From Kingdonia uniflora (Eukaryota > Streptophyta > Magnoliopsida > Ranunculales > Circaeasteraceae): DNA of 64,000 bases. A program made the position numbers and the translations under genes. How positions within the stretch are numbered: position 1 is the stretch's first letter; each line of letters opens with the position of its first letter. The notes under the pieces are model-generated. The model did not search any database, was not told where the DNA came from, and saw only the letters and a list, made by a program, of their open reading frames with translations. Positions 11,420 to 21,821 of this stretch are shown here, in pieces. The stretch covers positions 496,001-560,000 of the forward strand of contig JACGCM010002194.1 in assembly GCA_014058105.1 (NCBI GenBank). Direction: 5' to 3'.

Positions 11420-12215
11420 TATAGATGCACGCCAAGTTTTGTTGAAAACGGAATTGGTTAAGGGGACGAAAAGGGCCAGTACGCTTCGTCTCATGTTTTA
11501 ATGCTTCCTTTTGGAAACTACCAATTTACTTAGTGGCTATATTAAGGAGGAACCTTGGTCCAATCCTCCCTATGACTAAATGAGCTTTAGAGCTTGGTCA
11601 TTTTGGACCCCCGCTTATGGGCTATCTATATGGGATGGTCATGAGTTCTCATTGGCTTAGGGAAGGCCAGAAGACATTGCCTCACAATGCGGGCCACTTT
11701 TACAGATAGGGCTTGTATATGGCACCGCTATGCCGTTTCTATGTCCCCCGAGCCAATCGAGACGCACCGCCCCTATAAATGAACTAGGTAGTCAGTCCAG
11801 GCTCGCCGCCCCTTAAGATATACATGTCCCATATCTGGAACCCGGCATATTGAGCTATCCTGGTCCGCTACAGGACAGGTGTGCTATTCATACCTCGTGC
11901 GCGTCACGAGAGATTATGTTGTAGGGATTATTGAAGGAACCTTCAGCGTTATTGCCTATACCGAATAGAGATTCGATGACCCCTCACAAGTATTCAGGAT
12001 TGTCCGGATGTCGCTCTAGCATCCGTGGGTTTATTCCACTGGCGCGCCGTGCCCGTGAAGATGGCTTGTGCATGCCGGCCGCACGTGCATGTACGTCGTA
12101 CGGCCTCATATTCCGCTGTCCTCCGGGCACTGTAGAGTCGGTCCCGGGCCGGGCCGTAACAGTGACGGTGTAGCGGAAGATGGTCAAGAGTCTGGGGTAC
12201 ATTAGTTTTATGTTA
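11420..12215. other. GC-rich insert in the RLP fragment, unidentified
   Basis: Roughly 800 bp that separates the RLP end-cap (…YMFSMT) from its transmembrane segment (SMSLGFIIG…). It is markedly richer in G and C than the surroundings, with GGCGCGCCGTGCCC, GCCGGCCGCACGTGC and GGTCCCGGGCCGGGCC. It has a CCCCTATAAATGAAC TATA-like box near 11770, suggesting an LTR or another TE fragment. I find no clean TG...CA ends, terminal inverted repeats or target duplication; ATGACT on the left against ATGTCACT on the right may be a decayed duplication. No protein motif is seen. Confidence 0.5.
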
Positions 12216-12340
12216 GCATGTCACTTGGATTCATCATTGGATTGTGTGGTTTTTTTTTTGTAATTCTAGTTTCCAAAAAGTCGTGGAGATTTACATATTT
12301 CAGGTTCATCAAAGATATGACTGATAAACTTTGTAAAATG

Positions 12341-13486
12341 TGTAAACTCTAAGGATTTCATTTGTATAATACTAGTCTATAAATGTAATGTTTCAAACCT
12401 TTAGTTTCATTTCGAAATTCTTAAGTAAACATGGTGTATTCTGACTCTTGACAACTTTCTTTACACTGCAAATAAAGGTGATCTGGCATCTTGTAAAGAA
12501 ACTTTACCTACCTCTTATTGTAATGATCACTGATAATGAATCACCCGTCTGGAAGCTGAGGGCCAAAGATAAACTCTCTAGCCACCCTAAAAAGTAGGAG
12601 AAGCACATTTAGTTATAGAACCACTTTACATTTTCATGTTACTTGAAGTGTTAGAAAAAGAGAAGTTATGGTTTTTGACATAGTGAGAGATTATCTATAC
12701 TTGCCTATAATACAACAATAATGGCAGTAACATTTTTTGGTTATAATGCAACTGCTAGCTTTACCACCAGACTTGACCAGGAATTTCAATGGCTACAATA
12801 TGAATGTTACTTGGATGCACATCTCAAATTCGGAATACACAGTTAAAAGTCAGCAATTGCATTTTTGATATAAATATTTTTTTATAAAATATCGGGGAGA
12901 AACTTTATCAAAGATAGAGAACATTATCATCTATGAGATCTCTGACATAATTAGTTAAAATAGATAACTGAAACCTAAATGCTTTCTTACTCACCTGTGG
13001 CCTGATTCCCGTTATCCAACCAAAGTCTATATAACCTACTGCTGGAGTGCAATATCGAATATACAAATGAAGAAAATCCCAGACCAATGAAAAGAATGCA
13101 AATGAAGATTTTGCAGGAAATGAAAATCTGTTTTCCTCTCACCAAAGCAGGTATAAATAACAAAGTGGCAGTGTCAGTGGCAGTGGCAGTCTCAGATATC
13201 CAGATTCTTAATAATTTGGGAGTTAATCTGAGAGTACAGATCAGGTGTAGAAACTCACCAACAGTTTAATCATGCTTTTGGGTCCCTCCTCCTATAAATA
13301 TAATAATCCTTGAAAACACGAGACACAAATTCAAAATTACTCCTCTCCCGCTGCGGTCATAACAATATGGTATATATTGGGACTTAGGTACATTCCCTTC
13401 TCTCGAGGATACTTAACAGCTTAGCAACATATAAAAGATCCCCACATCCACATACTTCTGAGTATAAAAAGCACAGGTTGCCTTAC
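12341..13486. other. CACTA-like interior beyond the RLP end, no gene seen
   Basis: AT-rich sequence after the RLP stop. It may include the 3' untranslated region of the captured RLP gene. A short repeat of GGCAGTGTCAGTGGCAGT lies near 13165-13190. No convincing coding frame. Confidence 0.5.
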
Positions 13487-13601
13487 CAGAGATTGGATCA
13501 TTCTCTAGTTGAGAAACAATACGGTCCAAGGATAAATGCGATGCCACCTTCTCTGGCTCATCAGCAGACACTGTGTAGTAGTTGTACACAATGATCGACA
13601 A
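13487..13601 (-). pseudogene. Possible captured exon with splice donor
   Basis: Minus-strand reading from 13601 gives IIVYNYYTVSADEPEKV, ASHLSLDRIVSQLENDPIS, then the exon-like end CTCTG followed by GTAAGG, a good plant splice donor, at 13486-13481. Composition is protein-like and the frame is open up to the donor, after which the translation looks random. I do not recognise the family. It lies inside the CACTA-like element, so a third captured gene fragment is plausible. Confidence 0.35.
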
Positions 13602-14539
13602 TTGTTAACGAAGTAGTATAAGCAGAGTCTATTACCCTCAAGCGAGGGCGTAATGTAATTCTGGTGGAAGAAGAAGAGTGAGGGGGTTGATCTAGGTTTT
13701 ATGATGAACCACCACCTCACTACTAGATTTCTACAACAACCCATTGCTTAAATCTTTCAATTCCTTCATTAAATCCCCAAATCACTACCACCCTAGTCCA
13801 ACCTCTCTGTTTCACTGCTCTAAGCATAGAATGGGGTCATGAAATTACATAAACCCCAATGAAACCCTAGAAATTATGATCTTGTTTACACCCATTGAGG
13901 TGTTAAACCCTAGAAATTGTTGTACCTTAAACCATAGATAAACCCAAGAAATTGTGCCTCAAATTTCTCCATATTGAACAAGACCTTAGTATACAGGACT
14001 AGTTCTCCTCAAAAAACCTAACTTCTAATCCAAACAAGCCCTACCCCTTCCCTCATCCCATATCAAAGAAAAGACTAACTTCAGATCTGAACAAGACCTT
14101 AGCATACTAGTTTGCCCCAATTGACTAAATTTCGATCCAACAAACCCCAAATGAATACTACCTCCCCCAAAATGATTTACTTTAGATGATTAACACTTAA
14201 TTATATGGATTAATGTAATACATGAAGGAGAACAATAATTAGGCCAGATTCTTGAATTAAAGACTTCGATTTGATCGTGTAGGCCGATGTGATGAAATAT
14301 TTGAGCCGAGGTATAAATCGTCATCTCCTCTTGAAATTTTTGGGCTAAAGATGGATCGAATTGTTGTAGAATAAATAACGATCTACAATGGTGGCAACTT
14401 GGTTCATAGGATTTTGTTTGCTTTAAGTTCAATTTTTCAATTGATTGAAAAGTTATAAAAAGAGAGGAGTGAAAGAGAGGGGACCGAAGATTTTGTTTTT
14501 GGGCAGTAGACTTACGAAATTAGATTGTGGAAAATTTAT
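13602..14539. other. CACTA-like interior, no gene seen
   Basis: AT-rich with repeated CCCTAGAAATT/CCCAAGAAATTG phrases around 13865-13960 and ACAAGACCTTAG twice (13979, 14092), suggesting short local duplication. No protein motif recognised. Confidence 0.5.
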
Positions 14540-14727
14540 TTTAGATGACAAATAATAATAGAGGCAAATGCTATTAAAGTAGTCATCAACATTCCATCTA
14601 GTTTTACTAAAAAAAACATGACTTAAGATGACATTCGCATATAAAATGCTATTAATGTTCATTAATGATAGCATTTCACAATTATTTTATAGAAAAAACG
14701 TTATCAAATGTCATTTTTCTTGTAGTG
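14540..14727. repeat. CACTA-like right terminal and subterminal repeat region
   Basis: Contains AAATGCTATTAA twice, AATGATAGCATTT and AACGTTATCAAATG, the same motif class as the left subterminal array. It ends TTTTTCTTGTAGTG, the inverted complement of the left end CACTACAAGA. Confidence 0.7.
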
Positions 14728-14940
14728 ATATAACTCATATGGATCTCAGCAATGGAGATGCTGAAACTTCAGCTCTGGCTTAAGGTGGGCACGCATAACC
14801 AATATGGCATGTGTCCTGAGGGGTTCAGAGACGATGTTATCTACAAAAATTGACTTTGGGACACTCATTATTTTCAGATGGAGTGTTATGTTCATACACC
14901 AAGAAAGGTAGTTGGAACCATCAAGCCGCAACGGTTCCTA
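14728..14940 (-). pseudogene. Cop-1 gag, N-terminal part
   Basis: Minus-strand frame from 14931: RLDGSNYLSWCMNITLHLK, then HAILVMRAHLKPELKFQ, matching the copia gag start LxGxNYLxWxxxxxxHL and the AxxFLRxHLxExLKxEYL segment. It runs into the CACTA-like boundary at 14728 and continues across it at 4610 with DKLRAML and, further on, LRLCDFKTVVDYN. This joins the two halves into one gag and shows the transposon inserted after Cop-1. Confidence 0.75.
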
Positions 14941-15091
14941 ATCGTAGCGTAGGATGGAAGACATCTGCTATGCAAAATGTAGATCGTAATTAGTAACAAT
15001 TCTTAATAAACATTTTAAATACATTAAAAACAGATCATAATACTTAGAATAACATAAAATGCATGATTCTTAATCATATTATAGTTAAACC

Positions 15092-15706
15092 TGTAAGGAA
15101 TTACGGCTCAAAATAGGGGAAAGTCGTTCGAACGAGTGGGGAAGTTGTTCGAACGAATTAAGCTCTTGGGCCAAAATTCCAGTGGATAGTCAAATGGTCG
15201 TTCGAATGACCTAATGACTCGTTCGAACGTAAATGGCTCTGTTTGATTGTTTCTAAGTTCGTTTTGAAGGGGATTTGATCCAAAGTGATGGATTATCTCG
15301 TGATGCATATTTTGGAGATGACCTAATAGAAAGCCTATAAATATAGAGTGTATGTTAAAGGCCTCTGTAATGTAAGAAAAAGTTAGAGAGAAAAAATAGA
15401 GAAATTTAGGGCTTTTCTCTGGAGCGATTTCTTGGGTTTTCTTTCTAGGATTTCTTGCTTGGGATTATCTGTAAGGGTAGAGGTGAGGTTGAGTAATCTC
15501 TGTAACTTCTTGTAACCCTAAATAATATATTCGTCGTGCTTGTCGGGGTGGTTTTGATCCTGTTTAGGGTTTCCACCTAATTTAAACCTCGTGTATGTGA
15601 TTTATTGTTTTGGATTGAATTATCTGTGGTTAGTTTATAGATCTTTGGTTCTTGCTAAATCGCATTGTGCTTCCGCGTTGCGATTTGTCCCCTCAGTTTC
15701 CCAATA
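15092..15706 (+). repeat. Solo LTR related to Cop-3, opposite orientation
   Basis: Begins TGTAAGGAATTACGGCTC and ends TTTCCCAATA (canonical CCCAACA with one change), about 615 bp. The flanks AAACC (15087-15091) and GAACC (15707-15711) differ by one base, fitting a 5-bp duplication. Joining the flanks restores the repeat unit of the surrounding array. The first half parallels the Cop-3 LTR read on the minus strand (GGCTCAAAATAG, GTCGTTCGAACGAG, GAAGGGGATTT, TTATCTCGTGATGC, CCTATAAATATAG); the second half has diverged. It has four TTCGAA palindromes between 15120 and 15230. No primer-binding site follows, so it is solo. Confidence 0.75.
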
Positions 15707-15744
15707 GAACCCTGCTCATATTCTAATACGCATGAAATTCTTTT

Positions 15745-16385
15745 ATAATAATTAAATATCAATTTTACCTCATAAAATGATGATCTTAATCTTAGATGCG
15801 TGTTTTAATCGAATCTTTGCCAAAATTGATATTCAAAACCACCAGATGTGTGCGTTCCTTATAAAATCCTATTTAAGTGCATGATTTTCTATTATTACTA
15901 ATGACAATTCATAGTATTTAAGTCAATAATTTCCAATCATTTCTTGCAGGTGAATCTTGTTCATATTCTATTATTTATGAAATCCCATTTAAGTACATGA
16001 TTTCTAATCATTACTAAAGGCAATTCATAGTATTTAAGTTGGTGATTCCCAATAATTACTTGTAGGTGAACTGTGTTCATATCCTATTACTTATTAAATC
16101 CAATTTAAATACATGATTTTTAATCATTACTAAAGGCAATTCATAGTATTCAAGTCAGTAATTCCCAATCATTACTTGTAGGTTCATAGTATAGAGCGCA
16201 ATGAAGTACATGATTCTCAATCATTACTTGCAACTGAACCTTGTTTATGGCTTTATACTCATGAGATCCTATTAAACGTCAAATCCTAATTTTACCCCGT
16301 AAAATGGTGATCTTAACCTTAAAGTGTGTTTTAATAGAGTTTTAACCAAGACAGCTATTTAAAACTACTAGATGTTGCATTCCTT
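15745..16385. repeat. Tandem repeats in the Cop-1 leader (116-bp unit)
   Basis: Units beginning RCATGATTTxTAATCATTACTAA start at 15879, 15995 and 16111 (spacing 116 bp), with a shorter one at 16208 (97 bp). Each unit contains GGCAATTCATAGTATT, ATTCCCAATxATTACTTG and a GTTCATATxCTATTA block. The array is bracketed by a longer imperfect duplication: GATGATCTTAATCTTAGATG near 15779 against GGTGATCTTAACCTTAAAGTG near 16305, both continuing into GTTTTAATxGA. Confidence 0.75.
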
Positions 16386-16754
16386 ATTCTAGCAACTGCG
16401 GTGTTTTAATCCCTAAAGTTCTATAAAGTTTATATATTCTAGCCAAATGACTTATTTGCTATGAATATGAGGGGTATTAGATGTTTAGTTGACAAGTGGT
16501 CCTACCCTGAAGTCTGCTGGGTTCAGAAGATAGGTAGATTATTTATGTCTTTAAACTAATATTTTAGGGTACTATAGATTGTTATCAGTGCTTATATACC
16601 TTTAAATATAATTATATAACATCTAATTGCACATAGATGCGTAAAATTGGTTCCTCAGACACCAATATTTTAGAAATAAGACTAAGTCAATTTCCAATTG
16701 AGCTCTAATTATGTCCTTGAATATGAACCATAATTTAGATATGACTCCCAATCG

Positions 16755-17930
16755 TGAAATAAATAATTAATTGAGATTAACCGATTTTGATTAATTTAGG
16801 TCAGAATCAATAGGTCCAAATTCCTTTAAATTAATGATCTAACTTTAACCTAATTCAAATTAATTTGATTATTTAGTGACAACAAATAATTGGAAATTAA
16901 ACACAAGAACGAACAATTTTTAACCTTGTAGGAAACCTTTCTAAGGAAAAGAACCCACATGTCGCTGTCGAATCACCCGACAGCTAAACAATCCGCTATT
17001 AAAAATGAATTACAAGAGTTTAATTACTTACAGACTCGATAAACACATCTCGTGGTTACCTCTCTTCTAATCAAGCTCCTAACAATTGATTCCTCATTCT
17101 CGCAATACCTTTTGTTCTCGCAACGCCTCACCTCGGATAACGTACCAAAGCTTCAAAGCTTGAATTGCTCAAACATTACAAATTAATGATTAGGTTTTCT
17201 AAATTTCTCTGATTGATTCAATTTAAGTTTTATTTTGCATTGAATCGTTTGTTAAAATTTCTCATCTCTCTAAATATCAAGCTCTGAAAAAATAGGTTTT
17301 AGAAAATATGAGTTATGAGAAAAGAAAGGATGTCTTATATAGGAAAACTGAAAACCTGACCTCTTTTCTAATAGGAACAAAATCTATTAGAATAGAACAA
17401 TTATTATTCGAATACACCAAAATTGTATTCGAACAAATAAAGTTCTGAGGCAATTTGTTCGAATGGAAAAAAGGTGTATTCGAACAAAACAAATTTTATT
17501 CGAATACAACAAAAACCTATTCGAACAACTAAGTTCTCATAAAATGTATTCGCACAGAGAAAAAGTCTATTCGAACAAAACAAGTTTTAGTCGAACAAGA
17601 CCAAAATCCTATTCGTACAAGCATAGTTATGAGTGAAAATGTTCAAATAGATACTAACTCTTATTCGAACAATATCTTATTCGAATATAACAAAAGCCTG
17701 TTCGAACTGAGTCCTATTTATCTCAAAAAGACATATCACTTTCTTTTCATACTCTGTAAAATACTAATGGCTTAACATTTAGAGAAAAGAGATACAAACC
17801 TGCTTACATGTTCAATGTCAGTCTAGCTGTAGTCGCCCCATGTACAATCTCTAATGACGAGTAACCACGAGAAAGTGCTGACACCTATTCTAAACACGGA
17901 ATAAAACAAACTCCAAATATGGATGTTTCA
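16755..17930 (-). repeat. Cop-2 3' LTR (left copy)
   Basis: Matches 21822-22962 over its length with scattered differences (for example AATTGAGATTAACCGATTTT in this copy, ACTTGAGATTAACC in the other, plus ACTCGATAAACACATC in both). The stretch 17400-17710 carries ten TTCGAA palindromes, mostly within ATTCGAA(C/T)A contexts. The minus-strand TATA-like box is TTTCCTATATAAGA near 17330-17345. Confidence 0.85.
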
Positions 17931-20075
17931 ATCTCCCCCTTTGGTTCATTTCATGTCAAAACTAGAACTATAAGAAATAATAATATAACTCGATGGACTG
18001 ACTCAATCACTGAACATCCATACTCAAAGCTCCACTTTCATCTTATAACATATACTTTTGAATCCCTATACACTAAACAAGATACATCACGTAACCGTTT
18101 AAATAAAATAAAGGATCTAGAAAATGACATAACTTACCTGGTTTACCTGTCAGAATCATCTTTCCTCCTTTTTGGCACAGATGAACAAAGGGTAAATAAC
18201 AAATAAAGGGTGAAGCAAGCCAGTAAAACAAAATGTATAACAGTCAAAAGTTAAACTGAGCAAAACGAACATGTGGTTAGGAAAACACTAAGCACCAATA
18301 CCCCAAAATAAGATGCATCTTCTCCTCAAAATAATGGTAACCCCCTGAAAATGAAGTAAAAGGAAAGCACACATGGGGAGTGTCTCTGAAATAAGTAAGC
18401 AAAAGAAGACAACACTCCCCCTAAACACAAGGCATGATAGAAAGACAATGAATCTAAAATATTCTATAAAGACTAAGACATCGCCCATATGTTATAAAAT
18501 AATCACTAAATAAATTACTTGGTGTCTGTGTGTGCATAGTCAAATGAATACCCAGTTTTCAACGTATTACTCAACCGCAGTTAGAATACTATATTGGAAA
18601 GTTGTTTCAACTTAGGCCTCACTAGGGTGGTCACTCAAAAATCACTGAGAATTGACTAGCAAACACTCTGTGTAAAATATGAATATAAGTATGTGAATAG
18701 AAAATTTCTAATTTTATCAAATAAACTGCGTATTATAAAGTAAAAGATCTCACGGACAGGAAATCAATTATCATAGATGGTGTCAAGTTAACTAACATAG
18801 AATCCATATCACTCATCTCCACTAAACTGACTATGCTAAACTCAAGATCAAATAGGTCTTGAAAAAGTTATAATATATGCAAGGGAAAGGACATGACGGA
18901 GTAGGTATTTTACTTGCATTATGAGACTACAGTTTATACTTTCTCCTTTTTTTTCCAAATTGAGTACACCTTCTGTCCTTCTTTCCCTTTATTGAGTACA
19001 CATTGAAAATAATACATCTTCTTTTTTTCTTTTTCTTCTTCTTTTTAAGACTCTGATTGATATACTAGCAAATATATTGGGGATACTCACTTTATCCTTA
19101 TATTCTTCTTTCCCCAAAAATTACTTCTTCATTTTTTTCCCTTTTTTCCACTGAAATGTCTCAGAACAAACGGGTAAACTAATAAAGGATTTGGGTAGAA
19201 AAATGAATGACATATTTTAAGGCACAAAAAGGATGCAGACAGATAAAATTTTGGGTAAGCATAGACGAAGGCCAAAAAGGTGTAATAATAAAAAGCCTAT
19301 TATCATATCTTCACTCTCATATAATATCTTTTTTGTCTCGAATCAAGTTTAAAGAATGTTCTATTAGACTAACTTGAACATGAAGTTACCATTGACAATT
19401 GATTATAAAAAATGAGATCTGAAAAGAATGCCGAATCTGGGAAGAATTTAAGAAATAGCACTCGAAGCTTATAAAAAGATTAGATCCTCACATAGCATTA
19501 GGTACGAAGTCTCTACAGTTATCCTCACGTGGTTCTCATCACGATGAGCTCTTAGTTTAACCAAGAAGATTAATGACTATTATAAAATGTGATTTTATCA
19601 AATAATTATACCATGAATAAAAATATCACAAAAGCACACTCCAAGTTTAGCAAGAATATTCTACATACAAAGGCTCCTAAAGTGTAAAGTGCAAATAAAA
19701 TAAAAACAGTACCCCATTGTCCTACAAAAATAAAAACAATAACAAAACTGAGACAGGGTAAGAAACGTACCTAATCAATGAAGCATACTGATAACCCGTC
19801 TCAGTTGATATTCATTACCTTATCTGTGATATCAAGTCATCCTTTCACACACAAATAGCCCGACTAACCTTCCGAGGTGATGTTTCTTGAGCAAACCACC
19901 TACTTACATTCTTACTTTTGACATTAGTAGTAATCACATTTGAGTTATATATTTTCCCATAGAATGGTCAAGCATATGATTGATAGGATCTAACAAATCT
20001 ATAATAAGACGCAATATGACCCTTTCAACTACATATTCTATAATAATTAATATGAGAGTACGAGAACCTTTTGGC
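17931..20075 (-). other. Cop-2 interior between gag and 3' LTR, no pol found
   Basis: About 2.1 kb where pol would be expected. All frames are stop-dense and I find no copia integrase, RT or RNase H motif on either strand. It includes pyrimidine-rich tracts near 18940-19160 (CTTTTTTTCTTTTTCTTC). The purine-rich tract of the element is at 17931-17950 (minus). Confidence 0.55.
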
Positions 20076-21670
20076 TTAATTACGAGTGAAGGATCTTATA
20101 TTATGTTTAGGCAATAATGTAATAGTAGTTACTTTCACAAATTTTGTGACTTGAGGAGTCTTGGCATTAGAAAGATGTTCCTCATATCCTATACCCCTTT
20201 TGTCAACATCCGTCTTTCCCATATATAACATCTTATCAATGATCTTAGCCCCATGACAGAATTTCTCAAGTTTCTGCTGAAATAAAACTACATCAAGCTT
20301 GGTTGAATGAAGTTCGTCCAAAGTTGATTTTATTTTCTCCTTCGCATCATGAACTTCTTTATCTAAAATCACAACCTTGTCATGGAGGCATTGTTTGTCA
20401 TCTTCAAGCATTGTTATCTCTTGATTAGTATTCTTAGTTTTTTTTTAAAGTTTACGCGTGAGTGTATTAATTTGGCCTTACAAGACTTTGTTAAGTTTAT
20501 CAAGTTTAATACACTTTGCAAAAGTCTGAGCATACAAGACTTTAAGATTCAGGTCCTCAAACTTATTATGTTCATGATCACTCTGATTTTTACTAGAATT
20601 TTTAAATTTAAAAGCGTCAAAATTATCATTACCACAATTTAAAAAGGGCAGATATGCGCAATATTGTCCATTCTCAACTACTTGGGGATGATCCTTATTA
20701 TTATTATTTTCAGCATCACTATCATCCTAATTAATACTAATGTTCAGAGCTTTGTGATTAGTTCCAGGTTTCTTATTGGGATAGCTGTGAGCATAATGAC
20801 CAAACTTGTAATACTTATAACATTCAACTTAAGTTAGGTCAGTGTCAAGGTTGGTCTTCCGGTTATTCAATTTAAGTTGATAATGAGTTCGTGACTTGTA
20901 ATTCACTGATTGCCCTTGTTTTTGAAATTGATGTTTTTTACAAGGTTTTTAAGCTGGTTACTTATAGAGGCAATCTGTGAATCCCTATCAGACCCATCAT
21001 CATTATCTAAATTAGATGAGTTGTCAGCTTTTTTGGTAACCTCTGAAGAAGAAGAGTGAGATAAAAAGAAATATTCTTGTTCTTCTCAGCGTTTTTTAAT
21101 TTCATCTCGAGTTCAAAAGTTTACAATTTTCTAGCTAATGTATCTGGCTTAATTTTTCATAAGATCCTGAGCTTCCTCGATAGCATCACGTCTGGATCTA
21201 AAGCTCTTAGGAAGAGATCTTAGAACTTTACGAGCAATTTGAACATCTGAGTAAGCTACACGTAATGCGGTACTAGTATTGATAATGTCACTTAGTCTCG
21301 CATAGTACTCATTAAAGTGTTCATCTATTTGAATATTCTCAAATTGCGAGGTGAGCATTTGCAATTTACTTTCCTTAACTATATCATCGCCTTCGCGAGT
21401 TTGAACTTATATGTCCTAAGCTTCTTTCAAAGTGGTACAAGCTGATATGCGCTGAAACTCACTTGAGCTCACAGCCATAAAAATTGTATTGGGACCTTTA
21501 TTATTATTATAACTAACAGCTTCCTTTTCATCCTTAGACCATTGATTTCTAGGCTTAAAGACCTCTTTAGACTCATCACCCATTTCATTCATTATGGTAG
21601 GGTACGTCCATCCATCATCGATTGCAATCCAGATATCTTCTCCGAGTGATTGTAAGAATGCAGCCATTCC
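20076..21670 (-). pseudogene. Cop-2 gag
   Basis: Copia gag of about 500 residues in pieces. N-terminal piece 21667-21416: FLQSLGEDIWIAIDDGWT with WSKDEKEAVSYN and IFMAVSSSEFQRIS, matching the FLKSLxxxxWxAVxxGW...NAIFxAVSxEEFxRIS pattern. Middle piece 21364-21149: LTSQFENIQIDEHFNEYY, ARLSDIINTS, ARKVLRSLPKSFR, the conserved YARLSDIVNS and RKILRSLPERF. Zinc knuckle near 20830-20775: CYKYYKFGHYAHSY, a CCHC site with two cysteines replaced by tyrosine. C-terminal piece 20411-20076: coiled-coil, then DKRGIGYEEH, the common GDKRGLGY motif. Several frameshifts, so inactive. Confidence 0.8.
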
Positions 21671-21807
21671 GACCTTTTAATAAGAATAGTCTTTGCCATC
21701 GAAGAGGGGTGGACGATTTATGGGACCTCCAAATCTTTCGGAATCCATTATTCTCAAGCAATTAAGCTGTGATTCACGCTCAGGCTATTAATCCTCGATG
21801 CATGACC

Positions 21808-21821
21808 GCTCTGATACCAAT
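21808..21821 (-). promoter_or_regulatory. Cop-2 primer-binding site
   Basis: Minus-strand ATTGGTATCAGAGC directly after the 5' LTR. This is the usual copia site, complementary to the 3' end of initiator tRNA-Met, where reverse transcription starts. It fixes the minus orientation of Cop-2. Confidence 0.85.

Larger units (their letters stand above)
7080..12340 (+). pseudogene. LRR receptor-like protein (RLP) fragment, multiply broken
   Basis: The C-terminal half of a plant RLP of the Cf-9/EIX type: extracellular leucine-rich repeats, one membrane helix and a short cytosolic tail, normally in pathogen or development sensing. LRRs from about 7110: LELDLSNARISEGIPSWLW, LNLASNHLDGPIP, YLDFSNNSFFGTI, YLDLSENCIT, then NNNLTGTIPSF at 7452. 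Cop-3 interrupts here; text resumes at 10553 with MGSLHRLISLNMRGNN, VLHSNKFYGVIPLKLC, IDLSSNNLSGEIPTEV, YLNLSYNSLSGEIPSSTQ, the end-cap NLELYGLPLKRSC and an acidic EEDGDCDG. A GC-rich insert (11420-12215) follows, then the transmembrane segment SLGFIIGLCGFFFVILV with KKSWRFTYF at about 12215-12300. Stops occur at 7364, 10880, 11037 and elsewhere. The upstream half of the gene is absent. Confidence 0.85.
4611..14727. mobile_element. CACTA-like DNA transposon carrying host gene fragments
   Basis: Begins CACTACAAGA and ends TCTTGTAGTG, a perfect 10-bp inverted repeat that extends imperfectly. CACTACAAGAAA-type ends are the hallmark of plant CACTA (En/Spm) transposons. Both ends carry many AATAGC/GCTATT motifs as subterminal repeats. 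The element sits inside Cop-1 gag and is flanked by ATAT on both sides (4607-4610, 14728-14731); CACTA elements usually give 3 bp, so this duplication is atypical or partly chance. No transposase of the En/Spm TNP2 type is readable, so it appears non-autonomous. It carries PPR and RLP gene fragments in opposite orientations plus a possible third exon, with later insertions. Confidence 0.75.
14941..16754 (-). other. Cop-1 leader, left part
   Basis: Non-coding region upstream of gag on the minus strand. It contains a solo LTR insertion at 15092-15706 and a tandem repeat array at 15745-16385. The leader resumes at 54609 on the far side of Cop-2. No ORF of note. Confidence 0.6.

Noticed and set aside
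17400..17710. Heat-shock elements (nGAAnnTTCn) in the Cop-2 LTR
   Set aside because: The repeated word is TTCGAA with no spacer between TTC and GAA, whereas heat-shock elements need a 2-base gap; reported instead as an unexplained palindrome cluster.
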